A program made the translations under genes and the position numbers. Below are positions 52,476-61,929 of a DNA stretch of 64,000 bases, piece by piece. Under the pieces are notes generated by a model. It worked only from the letters and a program-made list of their open reading frames with translations, searched no databases and was not told the origin of the DNA. Position 1 is the first letter of the stretch. Every line of letters begins with the position of its first letter. Location: positions 3,549,001-3,613,000 of the forward strand of contig JBAGRR010000001.1 in the NCBI GenBank assembly GCA_036924835.1, read 5' to 3'. Source of the stretch: Nitrobacteraceae bacterium AZCC 1564. Lineage in GTDB: Bacteria > Pseudomonadota > Alphaproteobacteria > Rhizobiales > Xanthobacteraceae.

Positions 52476-54002
52476 TCAATGGTCCTGATCGGAAGAAGCG
52501 GTTCCGGAGGCCGTCGTCTCATCAAGTTTGCGGTACAAGGTCGATCGGCCGATCTTGAGCCGCCGTGCAACCTCCGACATCTGTCCTCGATAGTGCGAGA
52601 TAGCAAAACGGATTGTCTCCGCCTCGATATCCGCCAGGGGGCGGACTTCGCCATTCTCACCGATCATGCTGAGGGTCCCGTAGGCCGACGGCGTGGCTGC
52701 GAATTGATTGCCCGCCGGCGCAGGCGCAATAGGTATCTCAGCACCGGCAACCAGCTCGGTCAGAGAGGCCGGTTCTGAATAAACCGCAAGCGGTTCCGTG
52801 GACGAAGTCGCTGAATCCGCCTGCATCATGCCGACCTGCGGGAAATCATTGATCCCGAGCTGATCGCCATCGCTCATGACCACGGCGCGATAAACCGCAT
52901 TCTCGAGCTGGCGAACGTTGCCGGGCCATGGCACGCGTCCCAGGAGCGCCATGGCTTCACCGCTGATACCGGTGATCCGCCGATTTTCCTCGGCGCAGAA
53001 TCGCGCCACGAAATGACGGACCAGATGAGGGATATCCTCCAGGCGTGCGCGCAACGGAGGAATGGTCAGCGGAAGCACATGCAGGCGATAGAATAAATCC
53101 TCGCGGAAATGCCCGGCCTTCACGTGATTCAGCAGGTTGCGGTTGGTGGCTGAAACGATGCGGACGTCGACCTTGACCGGCTTGCGGCCGCCGACCGGCT
53201 CGACTTCGCCCTGCTGCAGGGCGCGGAGCAATTTGACCTGCGCCGCGAGCGGCAATTCGCTGATCTCGTCGAGAAACAACGTGCCGCCGGAAGCCTCCAC
53301 GAATTTGCCCGCGTGCCGGTCCGTGGCGCCGGTAAACGCGCCCTTCTCGTGGCCGAACAGGATCGACTCAACGAGATTCTCAGGAATGGCGCCGCAATTG
53401 ACCGCGACAAACGGCTTTGTGCTGCGCTCGCTGGAGCCATGAATGGCGCGGGCGATCAACTCCTTGCCGACGCCGGATTCGCCTTCGATCAGCACCGGAA
53501 TGGCCGAGGAGGCCGCGCGCTTGCCCATGGCGATGACGTTCGTCATCGCCTCTGACCGTGTGATGATGTCGGAGAAGGTCAGCTTGCCTTCGCGGCTGTG
53601 CTTAATGCGCTGCAGCTCGCCCTTCAGCGCACTGGAATTGAGTGCGTTGCGTAGCGAAACCTGAAGGCGCTCGATGCCAACTGGCTTCACGACGAAGTCA
53701 TGCGCACCCGCGCGCATCGCGGACACGACATTGTCGATGCCGCCATGCGCGGTCTGCACGATTACCGGCAGATCGAGGCCAGCCTCGCGGATTTTCGCCA
53801 GCACACCCATGCCGTCGAGTCCTGGCATGACAAGATCGAGCACCAGCGCGTCGATCGCTTTCGCATCGGAATCCAGCAACAAGGCAACGGCCGCATCGCC
53901 ATTTTCGGCCGTGATGGCGTCATAACCACAGCGCTGCACCATATTTTCGACGAGCCGGCGCTGTACTGCGTCATCGTCGGCAATCAGAATGGTTGCAGCC
54001 AT
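52476..54002 (-). CDS. Sigma-54-dependent response regulator, NtrC family
   Basis: A 508-residue regulator. The receiver at 1-120 has IADDDAVQRRLVE and Asp56 in VLDLVMPGLDG. The AAA+ domain has Walker A GESGVGKE, the sigma-54 contact GAFTGA, FLDEISELPLAAQVKLLRAL and an R-finger region. An unusual insertion rich in Ser/Ala/Pro separates it from the C-terminal Fis-type HTH MSEVARRLKIGRSTLYRKLDE. No cognate kinase adjacent; target unknown. Confidence 0.93.
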   Translation of the reverse strand: MAATILIADDDAVQRRLVENMVQRCGYDAITAENGDAAVALLLDSDAKAIDALVLDLVMPGLDGMGVLAKIREAGLDLPVIVQTAHGGIDNVVSAMRAGAHDFVVKPVGIERLQVSLRNALNSSALKGELQRIKHSREGKLTFSDIITRSEAMTNVIAMGKRAASSAIPVLIEGESGVGKELIARAIHGSSERSTKPFVAVNCGAIPENLVESILFGHEKGAFTGATDRHAGKFVEASGGTLFLDEISELPLAAQVKLLRALQQGEVEPVGGRKPVKVDVRIVSATNRNLLNHVKAGHFREDLFYRLHVLPLTIPPLRARLEDIPHLVRHFVARFCAEENRRITGISGEAMALLGRVPWPGNVRQLENAVYRAVVMSDGDQLGINDFPQVGMMQADSATSSTEPLAVYSEPASLTELVAGAEIPIAPAPAGNQFAATPSAYGTLSMIGENGEVRPLADIEAETIRFAISHYRGQMSEVARRLKIGRSTLYRKLDETTASGTASSDQDH

Positions 54003-54206
54003 AGCGTTCCCCGCGTTTTAGTTTTATCTGTTTCGAATCGAGGCACTCTGGCTGATGCCGATTAACGGCCTCTTAAGAGTTGACCTCAGGTTGTCGCAAC
54101 GCCGTCGTTGCGCACAGGTTAGAGAAGCGTTGCATTGCGTTTGCTGTTTGGTTGTTGTCGCGTCGATAAAGCCGGTCTGAAACGTAGCTAAAGGTTAGAA
54201 AAAAGC

Positions 54207-56135
54207 ATGGCCTCGCGTTCGTCATCTGCTCTCCGCAAATCCCCCGCCAAGTCAGCAGCCAAGAAGGTCGCGGCCAAGAAGGCAGCCAAGAAATCCGTCG
54301 CCAAGACGACAAAGCCTAAAGGCGCAGCCAAGACTTCAAGTCACAAGGCATCAAGCAAGCTCGGCAAGCTGCCGGAGTGGAATCTGACCGATCTTTATCC
54401 GTCCATTGCTGCGCCCGAGGTTTCGCGTGATCTCGATAAGCTGGATGCGGATTGTCTGGCGTTTGAGACCGCTTACAAGGGTAAGATCGCGGAGAACGTT
54501 GCAACACCGGATGGCGGCAACTGGCTGGCTGAAGCGGTCAGGAGCTTTGAGGCGATCGACGATCTGGCGGGCCGGCTCGCTTCCTATGCCGGATTGGCTC
54601 ATGCCGGCGACACTGTCGATCCAGCTATTTCGAAATTTTACGGTGACGTGTCCGAGCGTATCACGGCGGCGTCGGTGCATCTGTTGTTCTTCGCGCTCGA
54701 ACTCAATCGTGTCGACGATGATCTGCTTGAGCAGGCGATGGAGACGCCTGCCCTTGGACATTATCGTCCATGGATCGAGGATCTGCGCAAGGACAAGCCG
54801 TACCAGCTCGAGGATCGTGTCGAGCAGCTGTTTCATGAGAAGTCGGTTACTGGCTATGCGGCGTGGAACAGGCAGTTCGACCAGACCATTGCCGGACTGC
54901 GTTTTAAGGTGGACGGCAAGGAGCTCGCCATCGAGCCGACGCTGACCTTGCTGCAGGACCGCACACCGGCGAAGCGCAAGGCTGCCGCCGAAGCTCTGGC
55001 GAAAACCTTCAAGGCCAATGAGCGCACCTTTGCGCTGATCACCAATACGCTGGCCAAAGACAAGGAGATTTCCGACCGCTGGCGCGGCTTCCAGGACATC
55101 GCGGATTCCCGCCATCTCGCAAACCGTGTCGAACGCGAAGTGGTCGATGCACTGGTGGCTTCCGTGCGCGCGGCTTATCCGCGGCTGTCGCATCGCTACT
55201 ACGCGATGAAGGCCCGCTGGTTCAAAAAGAAGAAGCTCGCTTATTGGGACCGCAACGCACCGCTTCCGTTCGCGTCCTCCGCCCAGATCGGCTGGGACGA
55301 CGCCAAAGGCACGATCCTGAAAGCCTACGGGGATTTCTCTCAAGATATGGCCGGGATCGCCGAACGTTTCTTTGATGATCGGTGGATCGATGCGCCGGTT
55401 CGTCCCGGCAAGGCGCCGGGTGCGTTTTCGCATCCCACCACGCCGTCGGCGCATCCCTACGTCCTGATGAACTATCAGGGCAAACCGCGTGACGTCATGA
55501 CGCTTGCTCACGAGCTTGGCCATGGCGTGCATCAGGTGCTCGCGGCCAAGAATGGAGCGTTGATGGCGCCGACGCCGCTGACGCTGGCAGAGACGGCCAG
55601 CGTGTTCGGCGAAATGCTGACGTTCAAACGCCTGCTCGCCCAAACGAAGAGTGCCAAGGACCGTCAGGCCCTGCTCGCGGGCAAAGTCGAAGACATGATC
55701 AACACGGTGGTGCGCCAGATTGCGTTCTATTCATTCGAGCGCGCGATCCACACCGAGCGGCGCAATGGCGAACTGACCGCTGAGCGGATCGGCGAGATCT
55801 GGCTGAGCGTGCAGGGCGAAAGCCTCGGTCCCGCGATCGAGATCAAGCCGGGCTACGAGACCTACTGGATGTACATTCCGCATTTCATCCATTCACCCTT
55901 CTATGTCTATGCCTATGCTTTCGGCGATTGCCTCGTGAACTCGCTCTATGCGGTCTACGAACATGCCGCCGAAGGGTTCGCCGAGCGCTACCTCGCCATG
56001 CTGTCGGCCGGCGGCACAAAGCATTACTCGGAGCTGCTCAAGCCGTTCGGGCTCGATGCCAAGGATCCCAAATTCTGGGACGGTGGACTGGCTGTCATCG
56101 AGAACCTGATCGCGGAGCTCGAGGCCATGGGCTAG
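54207..56135 (+). CDS. pepF: Oligoendopeptidase F (M3 family) with histone-like N-terminal tail
   Basis: A 642-residue zinc peptidase. Residues 9-50 are Lys/Ala/Ser-rich (KSPAKSAAKKVAAKKAAKKS), like histone H1 tails; the M3 body starts at about 55 (LPEWNLTDLYPSI). Zinc ligands HELGH lie at about 435-439 in DVMTLAHELGHGVHQVL, with the downstream Glu in AETASVFGEML. It degrades oligopeptides in the cytoplasm. The body matches the clostridial/alphaproteobacterial PepF group; the tail is extra. Confidence 0.93.
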   Translation: MASRSSSALRKSPAKSAAKKVAAKKAAKKSVAKTTKPKGAAKTSSHKASSKLGKLPEWNLTDLYPSIAAPEVSRDLDKLDADCLAFETAYKGKIAENVATPDGGNWLAEAVRSFEAIDDLAGRLASYAGLAHAGDTVDPAISKFYGDVSERITAASVHLLFFALELNRVDDDLLEQAMETPALGHYRPWIEDLRKDKPYQLEDRVEQLFHEKSVTGYAAWNRQFDQTIAGLRFKVDGKELAIEPTLTLLQDRTPAKRKAAAEALAKTFKANERTFALITNTLAKDKEISDRWRGFQDIADSRHLANRVEREVVDALVASVRAAYPRLSHRYYAMKARWFKKKKLAYWDRNAPLPFASSAQIGWDDAKGTILKAYGDFSQDMAGIAERFFDDRWIDAPVRPGKAPGAFSHPTTPSAHPYVLMNYQGKPRDVMTLAHELGHGVHQVLAAKNGALMAPTPLTLAETASVFGEMLTFKRLLAQTKSAKDRQALLAGKVEDMINTVVRQIAFYSFERAIHTERRNGELTAERIGEIWLSVQGESLGPAIEIKPGYETYWMYIPHFIHSPFYVYAYAFGDCLVNSLYAVYEHAAEGFAERYLAMLSAGGTKHYSELLKPFGLDAKDPKFWDGGLAVIENLIAELEAMG

Positions 56136-56319
56136 CGCCCTCGGGGACGGGGGCGGCCATGGTCCGCGCCCGTTCCGTATCGTGGAAAAACTTCACAGTT
56201 TGCGTTGCATAGCTTGCATGTGGGCGGTTTAATCAGCCTGTCGAAGGCTGCTGGACGTTGCCCTTGCGCCGCAATTGGGCTAATTCCCGCTACCTTTTTA
56301 AACGGTGCTGGAGGGACCA

Positions 56320-56472
56320 ATGGCCGATCATAGTGAAGTCGCTTACACAACCGCGGATGGTAACGATTACGCCGCGCACGAGCAGACTTATGAAGGGTTT
56401 TTGGCGCTGACTAAATACGGCACGCTGGCCGTAATCGCCATCCTCGTCCTCATGGCGATTTTCCTGCTCTGA
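56320..56472 (+). CDS. aa3-type cytochrome c oxidase subunit IV
   Basis: A 50-residue protein starting MADHSEVAYTTADGND, with one C-terminal helix (KYGTLAVIAILVLMAIFLL). It matches the short alphaproteobacterial subunit IV family of aa3 oxidases. GGAGGGACCA precedes the ATG. It lies directly upstream of the pnt operon, a common arrangement in this group. Confidence 0.85.
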   Translation: MADHSEVAYTTADGNDYAAHEQTYEGFLALTKYGTLAVIAILVLMAIFLL

Positions 56473-56548
56473 TCCGATCGTTCCGTCGTCACCGGCGGCA
56501 ACGCCGGTTGCTAGTTATGCGCGGCGTTACAGGGTCGCGGGAGGCTTC

Positions 56549-57676
56549 ATGAAAATTGCGATAGCCAAGGAAATCGATGCAGCGGAACCGCGCGTTGCGG
56601 CGACGCCTGACACGGTCAAAAAATTCAAATCGCTGGGCATCGATGTCGCCATTGAACCGGGCGCGGGCATCAAGTCGGGTCTGCTGGATTCGGAGTATGA
56701 AGCCGCCGGTGCGACGGTCAGTGCCGATGCGGTGAAGGATGCCGACATCGTCATCAAGGTGAAGCGTCCGGAGGCGGCGGAAGTCGCCAAATACAAGAAG
56801 GGCGCGCTGGCGATTGCGATCATGGACCCGTACGGCAACGACGCCGCGCTGAAGACGATGGCCGATGCCGGCATTGCCGCCTTCGCCATGGAATTGATGC
56901 CGCGCATCACCCGCGCGCAGGTCATGGACGTGCTCTCGTCGCAGGCGAACCTCGCCGGTTATCGCGCGGTGATCGAAGCGGCCGAAGCTTTCGGCCGTGC
57001 GTTCCCGATGATGATGACGGCAGCCGGCACTGTGCCTGCGGCTAAGGTCTTCATCATGGGTGTTGGCGTCGCCGGTCTTCAGGCGATCGCCACCGCACGC
57101 CGCCTCGGCGCCGTGGTGACTGCGACGGACGTCCGTCCGGCGGTGAAAGAACAGGTGGTGTCGCTTGGCGCGAAGTTCATCGCGGTCGAGGACGAGGAGT
57201 TCAAGCAGGCGGAAACCGCAGGCGGCTACGCCAAGGAAATGTCGAAAGAGTATCAGGCCAAGCAGGCTGCACTCACGGCAGAGCACATCAAGAAGCAGGA
57301 CATTGTGATCACCACCGCGCTGATCCCGGGCCGTCCGGCACCGCGGCTGATCAGCCTCGAGATGGTGAAGTCGATGCGGCCGGGTTCGGTGCTGGTCGAC
57401 CTCGCGGTCGAGCGCGGCGGCAACGTCGAAGGCGTCCAGCCGGGCCAGATCGCAGACGTGAATGGCGTCAAGATCGTCGGCTTCCCGAACCTCGCCGGCA
57501 AGGTCGCGGCGTCTGCGTCGGGGCTCTACGCCAAGAACCTCCAGTCCTTCATCGAGACGCTTTACGACAAGGAGAGCAAGTCGCTCGCCGTGAAGTGGGA
57601 CGACGAACTGGTGAAGGCCACCGCGCTGACCAAGGACGGCGCTGTCATTCATCCCAATTTCCAGCCGAAAGCATAA
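56549..57676 (+). CDS. pntAA: NAD(P) transhydrogenase subunit alpha part 1 (PntAA)
   Basis: A 375-residue cytoplasmic dI subunit that binds NAD(H). Segments: KEIDAAEPRVAATPDTVKKF, ITRAQVMDVLSSQANLAGY, the Rossmann loop VFIMGVGVAGLQAIATARRLG with TDVRP, DIVITTALIPGRPAPRL and LVDLAVERGGNVE. The single PntA of enterics is split here. First gene of pntAA-pntAB-pntB, with 12- and 16-nt gaps. Confidence 0.96.
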   Translation: MKIAIAKEIDAAEPRVAATPDTVKKFKSLGIDVAIEPGAGIKSGLLDSEYEAAGATVSADAVKDADIVIKVKRPEAAEVAKYKKGALAIAIMDPYGNDAALKTMADAGIAAFAMELMPRITRAQVMDVLSSQANLAGYRAVIEAAEAFGRAFPMMMTAAGTVPAAKVFIMGVGVAGLQAIATARRLGAVVTATDVRPAVKEQVVSLGAKFIAVEDEEFKQAETAGGYAKEMSKEYQAKQAALTAEHIKKQDIVITTALIPGRPAPRLISLEMVKSMRPGSVLVDLAVERGGNVEGVQPGQIADVNGVKIVGFPNLAGKVAASASGLYAKNLQSFIETLYDKESKSLAVKWDDELVKATALTKDGAVIHPNFQPKA

Positions 57677-57688
57677 GGGGGAGCCGCC

Positions 57689-58009
57689 ATGCACGGGATT
57701 GAGGCTGTCGATCCATTTGTCTTCCGGTTGTCGATTTTCGTACTCGCCGTTTTCGTCGGCTATTTCGTGGTGTGGTCGGTGACGCCCGCGCTGCATACGC
57801 CGCTGATGTCGGTGACCAACGCGATTTCGTCGGTCATCGTGGTCGGTGCATTGCTGGCCGTCGGTGTCTCGATGGTCGGCGATAGTAATGGTCCGCTGTG
57901 GGCGCGTGCCTTCGGCTTCGTCGCATTGATTTTTGCATGCGTGAATATTTTTGGCGGCTTCTTGGTCACCCAGCGCATGCTGGCGATGTACAAGAAGAAG
58001 CAGAAGTGA
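57689..58009 (+). CDS. pntAB: NAD(P) transhydrogenase subunit alpha part 2 (PntAB)
   Basis: A 106-residue membrane part of dII with three or four helices: FRLSIFVLAVFVGYFVVWSV, TNAISSVIVVGALLAVGVSM and AFGFVALIFACVNIFGGFLV, ending MLAMYKKKQK. Part of the proton channel. Confidence 0.95.
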   Translation: MHGIEAVDPFVFRLSIFVLAVFVGYFVVWSVTPALHTPLMSVTNAISSVIVVGALLAVGVSMVGDSNGPLWARAFGFVALIFACVNIFGGFLVTQRMLAMYKKKQK

Positions 58010-58025
58010 GCAGGGGAAGTAGTCG

Positions 58026-59423
58026 ATGAACGCTAATCTCTCTGCCCTTCTGTATCTGATCGCCGGTTCACTTTTCATCCTTTCGCTTCGTGGTCTGTCG
58101 AGCCCGGCATCGTCCCGCCAGGGTAACTTCCTCGGCATGGTCGGCATGGCCATTGCAATTGCGACCACGCTTGCCGGGCATCCGCCGAGCGATAGCACCG
58201 GCTGGATCCTCGTGATCCTCGGCATCGCCATCGGCGGTGGCATTGGTGCGCTGATCGCGCGTCGCGTGCCGATGACCTCGATGCCGGAACTGGTCGCAGC
58301 CTTCCACTCGCTGGTCGGTATGGCGGCGGTGCTCGTGGCGGCCGGAGCGTTCTATGCGCCGGCGGCCTTCGACATCGGCACCCCGGGCAACATTCACGGT
58401 TCCAGCCTTGTGGAAATGTCGCTCGGCGTCGCCATCGGCGCGTTGACCTTCACCGGCTCGGTGATCGCGTTTCTGAAGCTGTCGGGCCGCATGAGCGGTG
58501 CACCGATCATTCTGCCGTCGCGCCATATCATCAACATCGTGCTTGGCTTGGCGCTGGTGTTCTTCATCTATGGCCTGGTTTCGTCGCAGAGCGCGGTCGA
58601 CTTCTGGCTGATCACCATCATCGCCCTGGTGCTCGGCGCCCTGCTGATCATCCCGATCGGCGGCGCCGACATGCCGGTGGTGATCTCGATGCTGAACTCC
58701 TATTCCGGCTGGGCGGCCGCCGGCATCGGCTTCACCCTGGGCAACTCGGCCCTGATCATCACCGGGGCGCTGGTCGGCTCGTCCGGTGCGATCCTGTCCT
58801 ACATCATGTGCCACGCGATGAACCGCTCCTTCATCTCGGTCATCCTCGGCGGCTTCGGTGGCGAGACCGGGGCTGCCGCCAAGGGCGGCGGGGAAGTGAA
58901 GCCGGTCAAGCTCGGCTCCGCCGACGACGCAGCCTTCATCATGAAGAATGCGCAGAAGGTCATCATCGTGCCGGGGTACGGCATGGCGGTGGCGCAAGCG
59001 CAACACGCGCTCCGCGAAATGGCCGATACGCTCAAGAAGGAAGGCGTCGAGGTCAAGTACGCCATCCATCCGGTGGCTGGCCGTATGCCCGGCCACATGA
59101 ACGTGCTGCTGGCTGAAGCGAATGTGCCTTATGATGAGGTGTTCGAGCTCGAAGACATCAACTCGGAATTCGCCCAGGCGGATGTCGCCTTCGTGATCGG
59201 CGCCAACGACGTCACCAACCCGGCGGCGGAAGAAGACCCGAAATCGCCGATTTACGGCATGCCGGTGCTCCAGGTCTGGAAGGCGGGCACGGTGATGTTC
59301 ATCAAGCGCTCGCTGGCCTCGGGCTACGCCGGCGTCGACAACCCGCTGTTCTATCGTGACAACACGATGATGCTGCTGGGCGATGCCAAGAAGATGACCG
59401 AGAACATCGTCAAGGCGATGTAG
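58026..59423 (+). CDS. pntB: NAD(P) transhydrogenase subunit beta
   Basis: A 465-residue protein: eight or nine membrane helices (dII) followed by the NADP(H)-binding dIII domain with VIIVPGYGMAVAQAQHALRE, HPVAGRMPGHMNVLLAEA, DVAFVIGANDVTNPAA and MFIKRSLASGYAGVDNPLF. Couples hydride transfer from NADH to NADP+ to proton influx, supplying NADPH. Confidence 0.97.
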   Translation: MNANLSALLYLIAGSLFILSLRGLSSPASSRQGNFLGMVGMAIAIATTLAGHPPSDSTGWILVILGIAIGGGIGALIARRVPMTSMPELVAAFHSLVGMAAVLVAAGAFYAPAAFDIGTPGNIHGSSLVEMSLGVAIGALTFTGSVIAFLKLSGRMSGAPIILPSRHIINIVLGLALVFFIYGLVSSQSAVDFWLITIIALVLGALLIIPIGGADMPVVISMLNSYSGWAAAGIGFTLGNSALIITGALVGSSGAILSYIMCHAMNRSFISVILGGFGGETGAAAKGGGEVKPVKLGSADDAAFIMKNAQKVIIVPGYGMAVAQAQHALREMADTLKKEGVEVKYAIHPVAGRMPGHMNVLLAEANVPYDEVFELEDINSEFAQADVAFVIGANDVTNPAAEEDPKSPIYGMPVLQVWKAGTVMFIKRSLASGYAGVDNPLFYRDNTMMLLGDAKKMTENIVKAM

Positions 59424-59445
59424 CGGCGTCACGCAAATCGGTTAA

Positions 59446-59469
59446 AGTGTGAGCATGAGCGCTCACACT
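59446..59469 (+). promoter_or_regulatory. Perfect hairpin with the start codon in its loop
   Basis: AGTGTGAGC-ATGAGC-GCTCACACT: 9-bp perfect stem, 6-nt loop containing the ATG of the antiporter gene. It could control translation initiation. Confidence 0.45.
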
Positions 59470-60552
59470 CACATGCCACGGTCAGCCTGGGTCTATCCCA
59501 CGCTGGCCGTTTTGCTTTTTGGAAGCACCGTATACCCCGGCCTCGGCTTCACCCATTCACTACCTGGACTGATCTTCGCAGCGGTGCTGCTGGTGGTCCT
59601 GTTCGGCACGGTGTTTGCCGCCGTTCATCATGCCGAGGTGATCGCGCACCGGGTCGGCGAACCGTTCGGCACGTTGCTGCTGACGTTGTCGGTGACGGTG
59701 ATCGAGGTTGCGCTGATCGCAACCATTATGCTCGGCGACAAAGCCGCGGCGTCGCTGGCACGCGACACCGTCTTCGCGGTGGTCATGATCGTGTGTAACG
59801 GCCTGGTCGGCGTGTGCATCCTGGCGGGCGGGCTCCGTTACAAAGAGCAGGATTTCCAGGTCACCGGCGTGAACGTCTATCTCGGCGTCCTGATCGTCCT
59901 CGCGACCATTACCCTGGTCTTGCCGAACTATACGCAATCCACGCCGGGACCGGTCTATTCGGCGCCGCAGCTTGCCTTTGTCAGCGTCGTGACGGTCGTG
60001 CTCTATGGCGTGTTTCTCTACACCCAGACCATCCGCCATCGCGACTACTTCATTGTCGAGACGGACACAGAGGAGGCCGAACACGCATCGGCGCCAGTGA
60101 AAGAACTTGTGCTGAGCAGCGTACTGTTGCTGGTGTCGCTGAGCGCGGTGGTGCTGCTTGCCAAGAAATTTTCGCTGGTGGTGGATGCTGGCGCAGCGGC
60201 GATTGGCGCGCCTCCGGCCTTTGCGGGTGTCGTCGTCGCGCTGCTGGTCCTTCTGCCTGAAAGCATCGCAGCGTTGTCCGCTGCGCGAAAGAACGACCTG
60301 CAAAAGAGCCTCAATCTCGCGCTGGGATCGTCGCTGGCAACCATCGGCCTCACGGTCCCTGCGGTTGCGATTGCAACCTACGTGCTCGGCAAGACGCTGG
60401 TGCTCGGGCTCGATGGGCGCGACACGGTGTTGCTGGTCATGACCATGCTGGTCAGCCTGACGACATTCGGGACGGGGCGCACCAATATCATGTTCGGACT
60501 CGTGCACACGTTGATATTCGCCGTCTTCATATTTCTGGTGCTGTCGCCGTAA
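59455..60552 (+). CDS. Calcium/cation:proton antiporter, CaCA family (ChaA-like)
   Basis: A 365-residue membrane protein with about ten helices. The two alpha repeats show acidic motifs: GEPFGTLLLTLSVTVIEVAL in the N half and LLVLLPESIAALSAARKNDLQKSLNLALGS in the C half, as in ChaA/Cax exchangers. Between them is an acidic loop (ETDTEEAEHASAP). Exchanges Ca2+ or Na+/K+ for H+. A GTG at 59449 is possible; no clear ribosome binding site, and the ATG lies in a hairpin loop. Confidence 0.9.
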   Translation: MSAHTHMPRSAWVYPTLAVLLFGSTVYPGLGFTHSLPGLIFAAVLLVVLFGTVFAAVHHAEVIAHRVGEPFGTLLLTLSVTVIEVALIATIMLGDKAAASLARDTVFAVVMIVCNGLVGVCILAGGLRYKEQDFQVTGVNVYLGVLIVLATITLVLPNYTQSTPGPVYSAPQLAFVSVVTVVLYGVFLYTQTIRHRDYFIVETDTEEAEHASAPVKELVLSSVLLLVSLSAVVLLAKKFSLVVDAGAAAIGAPPAFAGVVVALLVLLPESIAALSAARKNDLQKSLNLALGSSLATIGLTVPAVAIATYVLGKTLVLGLDGRDTVLLVMTMLVSLTTFGTGRTNIMFGLVHTLIFAVFIFLVLSP

Positions 60553-60569
60553 TCGTCCAGCGCGCATGG

Positions 60570-61925
60570 CTACTGATACGACGCAACGATATCAGTTACG
60601 GCGCGCTCGAGCTGCTTGGCCGTGGCGCACTGGCGCACGATGTTGCAATAGGTGGCGTAGCGCGGCATTTCCGAGTCGCCCCAGCCCCATCCCATGCGGC
60701 CTTCGGGATTGAGCCACACCAGCCGTTTGGATCGCTCCGAGATGCGCCGCAGAATGTCGGCGCGGGGATTGAGATTGTTGGTCCTCGCGTCGCCAAGCAC
60801 GATCACCGTGGTCAGCGGCGTCACGGCTTTGAGGGCGAGCTTTTCAAAATCCGCGAGGGATTCGCCGTAGTCGGACGAACCGAACCCGACCTTGGACATG
60901 ATCTCCTTCATCGCTTGGGCGGAGTCCTGCGTGTCGAGAATGTCACTGACTTCGATGAGATGGCTCGAAAAGGCGAAAGAGCGGACGTCGGAGACCACTT
61001 CGTGCAGGCTGTAGATCAGCAGCAGGAAGAAGTCCGAAACTCGGGCGACCGATCCGCTGACGTCGCAAATGGCGATGATCCGCGGCTTCTCGCGATGCCG
61101 GCGTTTCCATGTGGTCAAAAAGGGAACGCCGCCCCACGCGGCATTGCGCCGGATTGTACGGCGCACATCGAGATGGCCGCGCCGCGGTCGCTTGCGCGGC
61201 TTGCTGTAGCGCTCACGCAGCCGGCGCGCGATCTGGCGGATCAGTGCGCGCATCTGCTCGGCCTGCCGCTGGTCGAGCTGCGACATCGGCGCGTTGCGAA
61301 GGATTTCGTTGCGCAGGTTTTCGCTTTCCTCGCGGCCGTACAAAACAAGCGCCTGAGAAACAGCCTCGCGGACAATCTCGCGCAGCGCTTCGGTCGCTGC
61401 CGCAAGCCGTTCGGCGTGCGCCGGGTTCGTCTCGGTCAATGCATCGAGATCGTCCCGCAACTGCATGATGCCGAGTTCGTCCAGGATCCGGCTGGAATAG
61501 ATGCCGCGCTGGGTGAAAAACCGGATGTCTGAGAGTCCAGCGGCGTTGGCGGCATTCGAAACCGCGGCGGCGATGGCATTGCGATCTTGTCCCATCAGCA
61601 TCTGGGCCAATGGTCCGAGGCTGGATATGGACGCCGCGGCTTCACTCGAAGATGTCTGTTCGGGAGGTCGTGCGTCAGGTTGGTGGTCCTTCGTCGCAGG
61701 AGCAGCGATTTCAGGTTGCTGGAAAAAGAGGTCGAAGCACTGACCGAGCGACTGCTTCTCTTCTTGGGTCTTGGCGAGCGTCAGCAGCAGCGTATCGCGC
61801 AACACCGCTCGGTCGCTAAAACCGACATCGGCAACGGCTCTCATCGCATCGATGCTTTCGGACGGCGAAACCCGTACGCCGGCCCCGCGGGCCGCCCGAA
61901 AGAAGCGATGCAGGTTCTCTCTCAT
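60570..61925 (-). CDS. VWA domain protein, CoxE-like
   Basis: A 451-residue protein from the ATG at 61925, 4 nt after the MoxR gene stop. The N-terminal helical half has FRAARGAGVRVSPSESIDAM. The VWA domain near 280-451 has the MIDAS motif ICDVSGSVARVSDFF, then LADFEKLALKAVTPLTTVIV and GDARTNN. With the MoxR ATPase it forms a CoxD/CoxE-type pair that remodels or inserts metals into partner enzymes; the partner here is not visible. Confidence 0.88.
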   Translation of the reverse strand: MRENLHRFFRAARGAGVRVSPSESIDAMRAVADVGFSDRAVLRDTLLLTLAKTQEEKQSLGQCFDLFFQQPEIAAPATKDHQPDARPPEQTSSSEAAASISSLGPLAQMLMGQDRNAIAAAVSNAANAAGLSDIRFFTQRGIYSSRILDELGIMQLRDDLDALTETNPAHAERLAAATEALREIVREAVSQALVLYGREESENLRNEILRNAPMSQLDQRQAEQMRALIRQIARRLRERYSKPRKRPRRGHLDVRRTIRRNAAWGGVPFLTTWKRRHREKPRIIAICDVSGSVARVSDFFLLLIYSLHEVVSDVRSFAFSSHLIEVSDILDTQDSAQAMKEIMSKVGFGSSDYGESLADFEKLALKAVTPLTTVIVLGDARTNNLNPRADILRRISERSKRLVWLNPEGRMGWGWGDSEMPRYATYCNIVRQCATAKQLERAVTDIVASYQ

Positions 61926-61929
61926 CTGC

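Noticed and set aside
56489..58243. Very long minus-strand open frame opposite pntAA/pntAB
   Set aside because: Arg/His-rich antisense reading typical of GC-rich DNA; the plus strand encodes well-known Pnt subunits.
58068..59432. 454-codon minus-strand open frame opposite pntB
   Set aside because: Composition rich in Asp/His/Arg and no family resemblance; a shadow of pntB.
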